Shown here: positions 50,353-58,571 of the stretch, piece by piece
How positions within the stretch are numbered: position 1 is the stretch's first letter
How the letters are laid out: each line of letters starts with the position of its first letter
Origin: Actinomycetes bacterium
GTDB lineage: Bacteria > Actinomycetota > Acidimicrobiia > Spongiisociales > UBA5794
Direction of reading: 5' to 3'
Assembly: GCA_024638645.1 (NCBI GenBank)
Contig: JAHEJX010000009.1
Location: forward strand, 1 to 62,474
DNA length: 62,474 bases
Notes under the pieces: generated by a model
Told to the model about the DNA's origin: nothing
What the model saw: only the letters and a program-made list of their open reading frames with translations
The model's database searches: none
Translations under genes and position numbers: made by a program

Positions 50353-50993
50353 CCACGATCGTGCATTTGGAGCACGTTTCCAAGAGCTTTCGTAGCCGAG
50401 CTGAGACGGTGCATGCAGTTGCAGACTTCACCCTCGAGATCCGAGCCGGAGAATTGGCGGCTCTCGTCGGACCGTCCGGGTCGGGCAAGTCAACTCTGAT
50501 CAACCTGATCATTGGATGGGAATACCCGGACTCGGGATCGATCATGCGCCATCGCGAGCTCGGTGACGATTGGGCAAGTGTCGGCGTCGTGCCGCAGGGC
50601 TTGGGGCTATTGCCCGAGCTGACAATCAAGGAGAACATCGAGCTGCCAACCGTGCTTGGAAACAGCGAACGACACGACCCGTCGCAGCTCCGCGAGCGGC
50701 TGGCGTTGCGCGATGTGCTCAATCAGCTGCCAGAACACGTCTCGCTCGGCGAACAGCAGCGGGCCGCGGTGGCCCGCGCCTTGGTCAGTCAGCCGCGCCT
50801 ACTCATCGTGGACGAACCCACGGCGCACCAGGACGAAGCCAACACAATGCTCGTTGCCGAGATGCTCCGGGAAGCGGCTCACGCAGGAAGCGCGGTGCTC
50901 ATTGCAACCCACGACGTTAGGGTCCTGGCCGCTGCCGATCAGGTGGTCGAGATTCTCGACGGCAGGCTGCAGGGCCGGACGCACCACACGTAG
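50349..50993 (+). CDS. ABC transporter ATP-binding protein, second
   Basis: The 214-residue protein overlaps the first ATPase by 4 bp (ATGA). Walker A GPSGSGKST and Walker B LLIVDEPTAHQD are intact, while the signature is SLGEQQRAAVARAL, with Leu for the usual second-position Gly-preceding Ser/Gly. It carries no C-terminal extension. Two different ATPases with one long two-repeat permease suggest a heterodimeric motor, each ATPase serving one half. The switch His is in IATHDVRVL. Confidence 0.88.
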   Translation: MTTIVHLEHVSKSFRSRAETVHAVADFTLEIRAGELAALVGPSGSGKSTLINLIIGWEYPDSGSIMRHRELGDDWASVGVVPQGLGLLPELTIKENIELPTVLGNSERHDPSQLRERLALRDVLNQLPEHVSLGEQQRAAVARALVSQPRLLIVDEPTAHQDEANTMLVAEMLREAAHAGSAVLIATHDVRVLAAADQVVEILDGRLQGRTHHT

Positions 50994-50999
50994 TACCTT
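50994..50999 (+). promoter_or_regulatory. -10 box, leaderless start of the epimerase gene
   Basis: TACCTT ends 8 nt before ATG 51008. Confidence 0.5.
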
Positions 51000-51007
51000 C
51001 CGAGATC

Positions 51008-51418
51008 ATGAATCCGTACAACGTCGACCATGTGGCCATCGCCGTTCACGATCTCGACGAGGCGATCGAGCGTCATCGCTCTCTCTTTGGCGCGGAACCG
51101 CAATGGCGCGAGTTGGTTGCAGAGCAAGGTGTCGAAGAAGCGATGATCGCCATCGGCGGTAGCTATATCCAGCTACTGGCACCGACAGGCCAGGACACAC
51201 CGGTCGGCAAGTTCCTCGAGCGGCACGGGGAGGGCATCCATCACATTGCGTACGCCGTCACCAACATCGAAGAAGCGCTGATCGAGCTCAAGAACCAGGG
51301 CGCCCATCTCGTCGATGAAACACCTCGCACCGGCGGGCGCGGCGCCAAGATCGCATTCGTTCACCCGGCGACCTTCGCAGGAACCCTGGTCGAACTCGTA
51401 GAGTTGCCTCATGAGTGA
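51008..51418 (+). CDS. mce: Methylmalonyl-CoA epimerase
   Basis: The 136-residue vicinal-oxygen-chelate enzyme interconverts (R)- and (S)-methylmalonyl-CoA. Two beta-alpha-beta-beta-beta modules carry the metal ligands: DHVAIAVHDLDEAIE (His8), ESYIQ-like SYIQLLAPT, GIHHIAYAV (second His) and VELVELPHE (Glu). It links propionyl-CoA carboxylation to the mutase. It overlaps the AccE-like gene by 8 bp; the mutase is not in the window. Confidence 0.93.
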   Translation: MNPYNVDHVAIAVHDLDEAIERHRSLFGAEPQWRELVAEQGVEEAMIAIGGSYIQLLAPTGQDTPVGKFLERHGEGIHHIAYAVTNIEEALIELKNQGAHLVDETPRTGGRGAKIAFVHPATFAGTLVELVELPHE

Positions 51419-51656
51419 CGTCTCAGACGTGAAAATCACCGGCGGCGCCGGCCTGGAAGAAACAGCCGCGATCATTGCCGTGATCGGCCACCTCATCGAG
51501 GAAGATGCTTCGGCTCGTGCCGTTCCATCGCAGCGGCCCAGGCAAAGCGCCTGGGTGCTTGCATGGCGGCCCCGCCACAACACGACACCGCTCCCCTCCC
51601 ACACCTACGACGCCATGCCCTGGGCCGAAGTCGAAGGATCAGAAGAGGGCGACTGA
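51411..51656 (+). CDS. Acyl-CoA carboxylase epsilon-subunit-like protein
   Basis: The protein has 81 residues. It has the small epsilon-subunit plan of actinobacterial acyl-CoA carboxylases: an N-terminal strand-helix (VKITGGAGLEETAAIIAVIGHLIEE) and a C-terminal SAWVLAWRPRH segment that resembles the conserved WxxxxRPxx end. The epsilon subunit enhances biotin-dependent carboxylation of acetyl- or propionyl-CoA. The position next to methylmalonyl-CoA epimerase supports the call. The catalytic alpha and beta subunits are not in the window. Confidence 0.65.
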   Translation: MSDVSDVKITGGAGLEETAAIIAVIGHLIEEDASARAVPSQRPRQSAWVLAWRPRHNTTPLPSHTYDAMPWAEVEGSEEGD

Positions 51657-51714
51657 GCGGGGTTGGAAGCGGATCATTCGCCGGTATCCTGGGCACGAGC
51701 GACTAGGAGAAGCC

Positions 51715-52899
51715 GTGAATCAGCCGGTCATCTGCTCCGCCGTGCGCACGCCGATTGGGCGCTTCAACGGAGCCTTCACCCCGCTATCCGCCATGGATCT
51801 CGGCGGACATGCCCTCACCGCGGCTCTCGACCGGGCCGGGCTGTCGGGCGATCAAGTCGACGAGGTCATCATGGGCCATGTGATCCAAGCCGGCCAGGGC
51901 CAGATCACCGCACGACAGGCGGCCCGCTTGGCCAACATCCCGATGACCGTGCCGGCGATCACAATCAACAAAGTCTGCTTGTCCAGCATGACCGCCGTCC
52001 AGGACGCATCTCGCCGTATCCGATTGGGCGAAGCCCAGTTCATCGCGGCCGGAGGAATGGAGTCGATGACCAACGCTCCGTTCGTATTGCCGAAAGCCAG
52101 GCAGGGTCTCGGCATCGGCGACGCGACGCTGGTCGACGCGTTGCAGCACGACGGTCTGTGGTGCGCCTTCGACCACTGCACGATGGGTGAGTCTTCCGAC
52201 CACAAGAACGAGAAGCTCGGCATCGATCGATCCGAGCAGGACGAGTGGGCTGCCGCCAGCCATGAGCGCGCCGCTGTAGCGACCGCGAGCGGCGAGTTTG
52301 CCAAAGAAATCACGCCCGTGTCCGTTCCCCAACGCAAAGGCGATCCGCTGGTCGTTGGTGAGGACGAAGGCATCCGCCGTGGCACGACCCTCGAAACGCT
52401 TGGCAAACTGCGAACAGCCTTCGTCGACGGCGGAACCATCACTGCCGGCAACGCCTCGCAGGTCTCCGACGGCGCCGCTGCGCTGATCGTCGCGAATCGC
52501 TCCGCTGCTGAAGCCGCCGGTTTCCCAGTCGTTGCCGAGATAGTCGGCTACGGACAGACGGCCGGACCGGATGCCACTCTCCACGAGCGTCCCGCCGAGG
52601 CAATCCGTATTGCACTCAAACACACGGATCTACAGCCGGATGACATGGCGCTCTACGAGATCAACGAGGCATTCGCGGCAGTTTCCCTGTGGTCGGCGAA
52701 GATGCTCGGAGTATCCAAAGAAAAGGTCAACGTCAACGGCGGCGCCGTGGCGCTGGGTCACCCGCTGGGAGCCACCGGAGCCAGGCTGCTCGTAACTCTC
52801 ATCAACGCATTGCACCACCGCGGCGGTGGCTACGGAGTAGCAGCGCTTTGCGGCGGGGGTGGACAAGGAGATGCCATGATTCTGAAGGTAGACGCCTAA
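51715..52899 (+). CDS. Acetyl-CoA acetyltransferase (thiolase)
   Basis: The 394-residue protein starts at GTG, with AGGAGA 6 nt upstream. It has the catalytic Cys in NKVCLSSMTAVQDA (about residue 88), His in NVNGGAVALGHPLGATGAR (about 350) and the second Cys in GVAALCGGGGQG (about 381). Thiolase II condenses two acetyl-CoA to acetoacetyl-CoA or cleaves 3-ketoacyl-CoA. The stop overlaps the glpX start (TAATG), so these are in one operon with the upstream epimerase pair. Confidence 0.95.
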   Translation: MNQPVICSAVRTPIGRFNGAFTPLSAMDLGGHALTAALDRAGLSGDQVDEVIMGHVIQAGQGQITARQAARLANIPMTVPAITINKVCLSSMTAVQDASRRIRLGEAQFIAAGGMESMTNAPFVLPKARQGLGIGDATLVDALQHDGLWCAFDHCTMGESSDHKNEKLGIDRSEQDEWAAASHERAAVATASGEFAKEITPVSVPQRKGDPLVVGEDEGIRRGTTLETLGKLRTAFVDGGTITAGNASQVSDGAAALIVANRSAAEAAGFPVVAEIVGYGQTAGPDATLHERPAEAIRIALKHTDLQPDDMALYEINEAFAAVSLWSAKMLGVSKEKVNVNGGAVALGHPLGATGARLLVTLINALHHRGGGYGVAALCGGGGQGDAMILKVDA

Positions 52900-53876
52900 T
52901 GGCGGATGCACCACGGCCGGATCGCAACCTCGCCATAGAGCTCGTCCGGGTCACCGAGGGCGCCGCAATCGCGGCATCCCGACACATGGGCCGTGGCGAC
53001 AAGATTGCAGTAGATCAAGCTGCCGTCGACGCCATGAGGAAGATGCTCTCTTCAGTCGAAGTCGACGGCGTCGTCGTCATCGGCGAGGGCGAAAAAGACG
53101 AAGCCCCGATGCTCTTCAACGGGGAGCAGGTGGGCGACGGAACTGGGCCCGAGGTCGACGTGGCGGTCGACCCTGTCGACGGAACCACACTGACGTCGCG
53201 GGGCGCGGCTGGTGCTCTGGCCGTAATCGCCATGGCCGAACGCGGCAGCATGTTCGCCCCCGGGTCGCTCGTCTATATGGACAAGATCGCAGTCGGCGAA
53301 GCAGCAGCCGGGACCATAGACATCGAGGCTCCGGTAGCCCACAACCTCAGTCAGGTCGCCAAGGCGCTCGGCAAAGAGGTCAGCGACGTCGCGGCCGTGA
53401 TCCTCGATCGGCCGCGCAATGAGCCGTATATGCAGGCAGTACGTGACGCGGGCGCCCGCATCCACTTGATTACCGACGGTGACATCTCGGGCGCAATTGC
53501 CACTGCCAAAAGTGACAGCGGCGTCGACATCTTGTTCGGCATCGGCGGCTCCCCGGAGGCGGTGACCGCAGCTTGCGCCATGGCTGCAGTCGGGGGCGAG
53601 ATTCAGTGCAAGATCTGGCCGCGCAACGACGAGGAGCGACAGTACGCCGCCGCCGAGGGCATCGATCTCGACCGGGTCCTGACCACGAGAGACCTCGTTG
53701 ATTCGGATCACACCTTCTTCGCTGCCACGGGAGTGACGACCGGCGACCTGCTCGACGGCGTCACCTTCACAGCCGACGGGGCACGCACTCACTCGGTGGT
53801 CATGCGATCCCGCACCGGGACCGTGCGCTTCATCGACGCCTTCCATCGCTTCGACCGCCGCGAACCGATCGGCTAG
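52899..53876 (+). CDS. glpX: Fructose-1,6-bisphosphatase class II
   Basis: The 325-residue protein is a Li+-sensitive, metal-dependent phosphatase of gluconeogenesis. Motifs are MRKMLSSVEVDGVVVIGEGEKDEAPML, DVAVDPVDGTTL (metal-binding) and FGIGGSPEAVTAACAM. The segment TDGDISGAIA is also typical. It would supply fructose-6-phosphate in the cytosol and is the usual sole FBPase type in many actinobacteria. It ends on a CTAG shared with the convergent hydrolase stop. Confidence 0.95.
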   Translation: MADAPRPDRNLAIELVRVTEGAAIAASRHMGRGDKIAVDQAAVDAMRKMLSSVEVDGVVVIGEGEKDEAPMLFNGEQVGDGTGPEVDVAVDPVDGTTLTSRGAAGALAVIAMAERGSMFAPGSLVYMDKIAVGEAAAGTIDIEAPVAHNLSQVAKALGKEVSDVAAVILDRPRNEPYMQAVRDAGARIHLITDGDISGAIATAKSDSGVDILFGIGGSPEAVTAACAMAAVGGEIQCKIWPRNDEERQYAAAEGIDLDRVLTTRDLVDSDHTFFAATGVTTGDLLDGVTFTADGARTHSVVMRSRTGTVRFIDAFHRFDRREPIG

Positions 53877-54748
53877 TGCGCTACCCCACACAGGTCGGCA
53901 ACGACATCTGCGAGTGCCGAACTGAACACCCATGTGAAGTGGCCGTGCTCGGGCCACACCTCGAGCCGTGACTCGGGAATCTCTTCTTGCAGCCAGCGAC
54001 CGACCGCAATCGGCATGCTCGTGTCCTGGGCTCCGTACCAGAGCGTGACCGGGACCGCGACATCTCGCGGGTTGAAACCCCAGTCCGTCCAATACATCGC
54101 GGTCTCGACCGCCGCCTCCCTGCCGCCCTGCCGTAGCGACTCGGCGAACACCTCACCGAACCAGCGACGAACCAGCGACCGCTGCATCGCCCTGCGATCG
54201 ACCTCGCTGAGGGTGGCGATCGATTTGTCGAGCGCATCGTCGCCACGCCCTCTCCTGAAGGCCATCGCGAGAAGCCAGAACTGGAGTCTCCGTAACACAG
54301 CCCACTGCGATGGGAGCCGGCGTATTGCCGAATCCTCCATACCCGCCGCGCCGGGAGGGCCCGCTCCCACCACTATTGCCATCCGCTCCACCCGTTCGCT
54401 CAGCGCGATCGCAGATGCCATGGCGTATGGCGCGCCGCCGGATGCGCCCAGCAAGCTCATCACTCCGATGTCGAGCTTGTCGGCCGCCTCGGCGAGGTCT
54501 GCTGCAAAACTCATGAACGTTCGGCTCGGCTGCGGTGTAGAAAGCCCGAACCCGGGGCGGTCAAAAGCGACAATCCGAAGCTCTTCGGTGGGCACGTCAC
54601 CTGCATGTAGCAGCGCGCCTATCTCGAGGCGGCATCCCGGGCTGCCGTGGCAATAGACGATGCGCGATTCTGCGTCGCGCGGGCCGATCTCGGCGTAGCC
54701 GAGCTGGCGTCCATCAGTGAGTTCTACAGCACCGCTGCGCAATTCCAC
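53873..54748 (-). CDS. Alpha/beta hydrolase
   Basis: The 291-residue protein starts at GTG 54748, with AAGGGAG upstream, 32 bp after the glycosyltransferase. It has the oxyanion HGSPGCRLE (HGxPG), the nucleophile elbow GASGG (VMSLLGASGGAPYAMA), the acid in WYGAQDTSMP and the final His in WPEHGHFTW. The fold covers esterases, epoxide hydrolases and haloalkane dehalogenases; the exact reaction cannot be assigned. It is transcribed with the glycosyltransferase upstream. Confidence 0.85.
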   Translation of the reverse strand: MELRSGAVELTDGRQLGYAEIGPRDAESRIVYCHGSPGCRLEIGALLHAGDVPTEELRIVAFDRPGFGLSTPQPSRTFMSFAADLAEAADKLDIGVMSLLGASGGAPYAMASAIALSERVERMAIVVGAGPPGAAGMEDSAIRRLPSQWAVLRRLQFWLLAMAFRRGRGDDALDKSIATLSEVDRRAMQRSLVRRWFGEVFAESLRQGGREAAVETAMYWTDWGFNPRDVAVPVTLWYGAQDTSMPIAVGRWLQEEIPESRLEVWPEHGHFTWVFSSALADVVADLCGVAH

Positions 54749-54780
54749 GCCGGCTCCCTTGCGGGACAACACGGCCAGGA

Positions 54781-55902
54781 TCAAGTGTCTCGGGCGTCCC
54801 TGCCAGAGGACAACGGCCCGGGAATCTCCTGGAGCCGCCGGTCGTACTCGGGTGCAATGTGCGACCAATCGAATCCGGCCATCAGGGGCCGCAAAGCGGC
54901 GCCGATTGAGCGAGCCTCGCTGAGGTTGTCGAGTGCCCAGCTCACCTTCGCAGCCAATGCCCCCCTTTGGTAGAGACAGCGGTCGTGGAAGATCGACGGG
55001 ATACGTTCCGGGTAGACGAGGTCGTCGGGAAGCAGCGGGAAGGCCGCCGCGTACATGGCCTCAGTCACTGCGATTCCGAAGAACTCCTGAGTTGCGGTCG
55101 AGATCACGATGTCGGCACCGGTAAGCAGGGACGCGTAGACGTGCTCCTCGGCGAACCCAACGTGAACGAGTCGATCGGCAAGACGCTCTTGCAGCGAAGT
55201 GAAAGCCGGGATCTCGCCAATCACCTCGCCGGCCAACGCGATACGGAAGTCGTGTGTTTCAGCAGCATCCACCATCGCCGTCGCGAACTCTTCGGGCCCT
55301 TTGTCGAAGTCCCAGCGCTGGTTCCACAGCACCAACGGGGCACCGAATTCAAGTGGCTGCGCTCCGTCCAGCCTGGCCAAGTCCACGCCGATCGACAGGA
55401 TCTCCGATTTGGCGCGCACGCTTGGCAGAGCGGCGGAGTGCCGGTAGTCGGGGAATCTCCTGAGGAGGGCTTCGATGCCTGCGAACCACACCTCGTGGTG
55501 ATATCGCGAGTTGAAGAACACCGCGTCGGCCACGGTCATGGAGCCCCAATTGATCATGGCGTATGACTCATCCACGGAGTCGCGCGGCGACAACGGATAG
55601 GTCATCTGGTTCTCGTGCATGTAGAGCGCGACGACGGCGTGGCCTTTCGCATCCCCGATCGCGCCGAGGAAGGCGGGCAGGTGGAGCATGTCCGAGGCCA
55701 GAATCACGTCGAACGCGCCCTGGTCTGTGACGTGTGCCCGGAACTCGGCGGCGAGCGTTACGTAACTGCCGTGCATACGCCACTTCCAGAAACGAGCCTC
55801 GTGGGTGAACAACACCACATCGTGGACGGAGTGGCCCCGGTAGCCATCGGCCCATGCCTTGTGGGATCCGCCGTAGTACGGCTCGATGATCGCAATGCGC
55901 AT
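54781..55902 (-). CDS. GT4-like glycosyltransferase of the GTDC1/tRNA-queuosine mannosyltransferase family
   Basis: The 373-residue protein starts MRIAIIEPYYGGSHKAW. The N-terminal DUF3524 half (about 1-165) carries YYGGSH (9-14), ASDMLHLPAF and HENQMTYP (96-103). The C-terminal GT4 half has LWNQRWDFDKGPEEF (192-206), VISTATQEFFGIAVTEAMY and PDDLVYPERIP. These blocks match human GTDC1/QTMAN, which adds mannose to queuosine at position 34 of tRNA-Asp. A bacterial protein of this class might glycosylate queuosine in tRNA, or another acceptor. The family match is good; the tRNA role here is inferred. Confidence 0.82.
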   Translation of the reverse strand: MRIAIIEPYYGGSHKAWADGYRGHSVHDVVLFTHEARFWKWRMHGSYVTLAAEFRAHVTDQGAFDVILASDMLHLPAFLGAIGDAKGHAVVALYMHENQMTYPLSPRDSVDESYAMINWGSMTVADAVFFNSRYHHEVWFAGIEALLRRFPDYRHSAALPSVRAKSEILSIGVDLARLDGAQPLEFGAPLVLWNQRWDFDKGPEEFATAMVDAAETHDFRIALAGEVIGEIPAFTSLQERLADRLVHVGFAEEHVYASLLTGADIVISTATQEFFGIAVTEAMYAAAFPLLPDDLVYPERIPSIFHDRCLYQRGALAAKVSWALDNLSEARSIGAALRPLMAGFDWSHIAPEYDRRLQEIPGPLSSGRDARDT

Positions 55903-55960
55903 GATGTGGGTCCCGTATCGGCTGCCAGTAGCGACGAGCCATCAGCCTATCGGGAGCGCG

Positions 55961-56027
55961 GATGTGCCGATCTGGACGGGTGTGGGAGACTGGCTTGGTG
56001 CACCCGTACGTTGAGCGGCTTGTCGAG
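55961..56027 (+). repeat. Dispersed cassette-like repeat, copy A
   Basis: It starts GATGTGCCGATC-TGGACGGG. It is the shortest copy, diverging after about 25 bp. It ends just before or within the start of the NTase-like gene. Confidence 0.55.
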
Positions 56028-56408
56028 CTTGGTCTACCGGTGGGTGATTGGGCGTTGACGGGATCCGGTCCGCTGCTGCTGCGAGGTTGGATCGATGATG
56101 TGGGCGATCTCGACGTGATCAGTCGTGGATCTGCGTGGGAGATAGCAGAGCGTCACGGTCAGTTCACAACGCTGGCGAATGGGGTCCAAATCATCGAGAT
56201 CGGACCGAGAGTGACTGTCGGTCGGACGTGGCCGTATGGCGATGCCACGGTTGATGAGATGATCGACACTGCTGAAATGGTGCGAGGCGTCCCGTGTGTG
56301 CATCTTGACCACATCGTGACGTACAAGCAGATCCTCGACCGACCAAAGGACCGAGAACACCTCAGCATCATCGAACGAAACCGACGCGACGCCAGCCCCC
56401 GCTCATAG
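55998..56408 (+). CDS. Nucleotidyltransferase-like protein
   Basis: The protein has 136 residues from GTG 55998. The segment WALTGSGPLLLRGWIDDVGDLDVISRG has the GS-x(10)-DxD-like pattern of the minimal nucleotidyltransferase superfamily (GSG, then DVGDLDV). The C-terminus VHLDHIVTYKQILDRPKDREHLSII resembles the helical end of small DUF-type nucleotidyltransferases. Such proteins may be toxin-antitoxin parts or RNA-modifying enzymes. No partner gene is adjacent. It lies between repeat copies A and B. Confidence 0.6.
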   Translation: MHPYVERLVELGLPVGDWALTGSGPLLLRGWIDDVGDLDVISRGSAWEIAERHGQFTTLANGVQIIEIGPRVTVGRTWPYGDATVDEMIDTAEMVRGVPCVHLDHIVTYKQILDRPKDREHLSIIERNRRDASPRS

Positions 56409-56420
56409 CCGTGGAGCCCA

Positions 56421-56485
56421 TATGTGCCGATATCGCGTGCCTTGGCGGGATGTGTGTTCGTGCGCCTGATTTGGCGATCTGTGCG
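56421..56485 (+). repeat. Dispersed cassette-like repeat, copy B
   Basis: It begins TATGTGCCGATATCGCGTGC, continues to GGCGGGATGTGTGTTCGTGC and ends near GGCGATCTGTGCG. It follows the stop of the NTase-like gene by 12 bp. Confidence 0.6.
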
Positions 56486-56528
56486 TTGGTGGGCGAGGAG
56501 ATGGAGCCGTCGGATCGGGTGCAAAAGG

Positions 56529-56534
56529 TATCGT
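56529..56534 (+). promoter_or_regulatory. -10 box, leaderless start of the isochorismatase gene
   Basis: TATCGT ends 6 nt before GTG 56541. Confidence 0.45.
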
Positions 56535-56540
56535 TCCGGC

Positions 56541-57239
56541 GTGAAGGTGAAGCACCCGAGTCCGGAGATTCCCCAGGAACTCGTCGACAAGATTATCCAA
56601 AGGCGGGGACGCCTGCATGCCTACGACGATCTCGATCCTGCTCGCACAGCTCTCGTTGTGATCGATCTCGACGTCGGTTCCTGTCGCCGTGAGCCCCAGC
56701 TGACCGCGCCAGCGATCGACCGCATCAACGATATGGCGCATGCGCTGCGTCGGAACGGCGGAACGGTCAGCTTCGTCACATCCAGGATCGAGGACCCGGT
56801 CGACCTGGCCATTCGGCTCGGTGACGATGCAGCGGCCATGTACAGCTCAGAGACCCAATCGGGTGGTGCCGGCACTCTGCTCGCACCAGCTCTTGGTGTC
56901 GAAAGCGGCGATATTCATGCGGTCAAGCTCGGCGCCAGTGCATTCTTTCCCGGGCGCTGTGATCTCCATGATCAGCTTCATTCACGGGATATCAAGTCTG
57001 TGCTCATCGCCGGGCTGGTGACCAACATCTGCTGCGAGTCGTCGGCTCGAGATGCCTTCGAACTCGGCTACCGAGCCACGATGGTCTCGGACGCCAACGT
57101 AGGTCAGTCGTTCGGCTTGCACGAAGCATCGCTGTCGACCTTCTTCCGGTTCTTCGGCGATGTGCGCCCGACGACCGACGTAATCCGAATGATCAACGTG
57201 GCCGCAACCAGTTTCTCCGCTCGGCATCACGCTGAGTGA
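56541..57239 (+). CDS. Isochorismatase-family cysteine hydrolase
   Basis: The 232-residue protein has the family's Asp-Lys-Cys triad: TALVVIDLDVGS (Asp at about 39), HAVKLGASAFFPG (Lys) and LIAGLVTNICCESSARDAFELGY (Cys). The C-terminal segment is also conserved. Members hydrolyse N-carbamoyl compounds, nicotinamide, or isochorismate. The gene sits alone between repeat copies B and C. Confidence 0.87.
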   Translation: MKVKHPSPEIPQELVDKIIQRRGRLHAYDDLDPARTALVVIDLDVGSCRREPQLTAPAIDRINDMAHALRRNGGTVSFVTSRIEDPVDLAIRLGDDAAAMYSSETQSGGAGTLLAPALGVESGDIHAVKLGASAFFPGRCDLHDQLHSRDIKSVLIAGLVTNICCESSARDAFELGYRATMVSDANVGQSFGLHEASLSTFFRFFGDVRPTTDVIRMINVAATSFSARHHAE

Positions 57240-57255
57240 CTGTCACACCGAGCGC

Positions 57256-57316
57256 CGATGTGCCGCTCTCGTGCATTCGACGAGATGGGCGTCATCGCAC
57301 ATAGTGGGTGATCGGC
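57256..57316 (+). repeat. Dispersed cassette-like repeat, copy C
   Basis: It begins CGATGTGCCGCTCTCGTGCA, has GAGATGGGCGTCATCGC in the middle and ends GGTGATCGGCG. The outer ends CGCCGAT (57253) and ATCGGCG are inverted. Confidence 0.6.
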
Positions 57317-57374
57317 GTGAGATTCGGCACGGTTGCCGTCACGCGGGTTTCGGGAAGCTCAGACGAATGCGAGC

Positions 57375-58571
57375 TCATGCCCGACTGACGATCAGCATTT
57401 CGTTGCCTTCGGGGTCGGCGACCCGCCAGCGGTTCTCCGATTCGGCGAGGAGCTGGCCACCGGCTGCGACGGTCGTGGCGAGGCGCGTCTGTGCGACGTC
57501 CGGCGGCACTGCGAGCTCGAAGTGGATGCGGTTGCGCTGCCGGCAGCGATCTGTCTCCGAAGCGTCGAGCTCTTGGAACACCAGCACCGGGTTCAGCCGC
57601 CGCGGATCGAAGATGTCGGTGACCCCGGCCCGCTGGTCGTGGATGTATCCAAGTGCGGCGACCCAGAACGCGCGGACTGATGCGACGTCGGCAGCGTCCA
57701 CGAAGAGCTGAACGAAGCGCGCTGACCCCGGATCCGCAGTGGCGCCGAGTTCGCGGGCAACGGTCTGAAGGTCTCCGGCGAGGTCGGTGTAGTCGAGCTC
57801 GAGACCGTGGGCGCCGTCTTCCCACTGGTCCTTGCCACTGTCGATGATCACAAGCCCGGGACGCAGGTCGACCAGCAGTGGCAAGCCCGTGTCATCGGCC
57901 AAGGCTGCTGCCTCGGCGGCCAGGTCACGCTGCTGCGTCGGCGAGGTGGTGCGGTAGCACACCATCGCGCTGAACACCGCCTGCCAATCGGCTGTCCCTA
58001 TCCTCTCGCCAAGCACCTCGCCCGGCACCAGATCGACCTCGTTGCCGTCAGGATCGGTGTGGCAGACCCCGTACGGTCCGGATCCCTCACCAAGGCTCAC
58101 CTGCTCGACCGCCGCGGCTGGCCGCACTACGTCGAAGTGGATGCGATTTCGAAGCGGTCGCAGCTCTGTCGACTCCCGGATCCGAATCGCTGCATCGCGT
58201 CGCAGCGGATCCACCAAACCGCCATCCTCCCCAGGTTCGTAGTCGAGCACGCGCTGCCAGAACCGCCTCACCTCAGTCGGGTCCGCGGATTCGAGCACAA
58301 CGCTCAACTGCGACAACACGGCAGGGTTTGCGGCCAGACCGAGACCCCGCGCAACCGCCGACACCTCGTCGGCGTGCTCGTGTGAGTCGAGGCGCACCCG
58401 CATGCCCGTTGGGCGCAAGTCGACCACGATCTCAGACGACAGCTCCACGATGCGCCCGGCCACCGCCGCCCCCTCGATCAGCGACGGCGCGTCGAACCAC
58501 GCCGTCGCAACACCATCGACCACCCGCCAATCCGGCCCGATCGCTGTCATGCCTGGCAACATAGCGTCCAT
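57375..58571 (-). CDS. Tandem PCD-like/VOC (glyoxalase-like) protein
   Basis: The 398-residue protein (ATG 58571, GGGAGA upstream; ATGs at 58562 and 58550 are alternatives) has two repeated units. Each begins with a pterin-4a-carbinolamine-dehydratase-like domain (DWRVVDGVATAWF...VRLDSHEHADEVSAVA; DWQAVFSAMVCYRTTSP) and continues with a glyoxalase-like domain (FWQRVLDYEPG...NRIHFDVV...DPDGNEVDL; FWVAALGYIHD...NRIHFELA...DPEGNEMLI). A pterin or hydrophobic-ligand role is possible. It is the lone gene between copies C and D, on the opposite strand. Confidence 0.78.
   Translation of the reverse strand: MDAMLPGMTAIGPDWRVVDGVATAWFDAPSLIEGAAVAGRIVELSSEIVVDLRPTGMRVRLDSHEHADEVSAVARGLGLAANPAVLSQLSVVLESADPTEVRRFWQRVLDYEPGEDGGLVDPLRRDAAIRIRESTELRPLRNRIHFDVVRPAAAVEQVSLGEGSGPYGVCHTDPDGNEVDLVPGEVLGERIGTADWQAVFSAMVCYRTTSPTQQRDLAAEAAALADDTGLPLLVDLRPGLVIIDSGKDQWEDGAHGLELDYTDLAGDLQTVARELGATADPGSARFVQLFVDAADVASVRAFWVAALGYIHDQRAGVTDIFDPRRLNPVLVFQELDASETDRCRQRNRIHFELAVPPDVAQTRLATTVAAGGQLLAESENRWRVADPEGNEMLIVSRA

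Noticed and set aside
53052-54092. 346-residue minus-strand frame
   Set aside because: Antisense to glpX and in another frame of the hydrolase gene.
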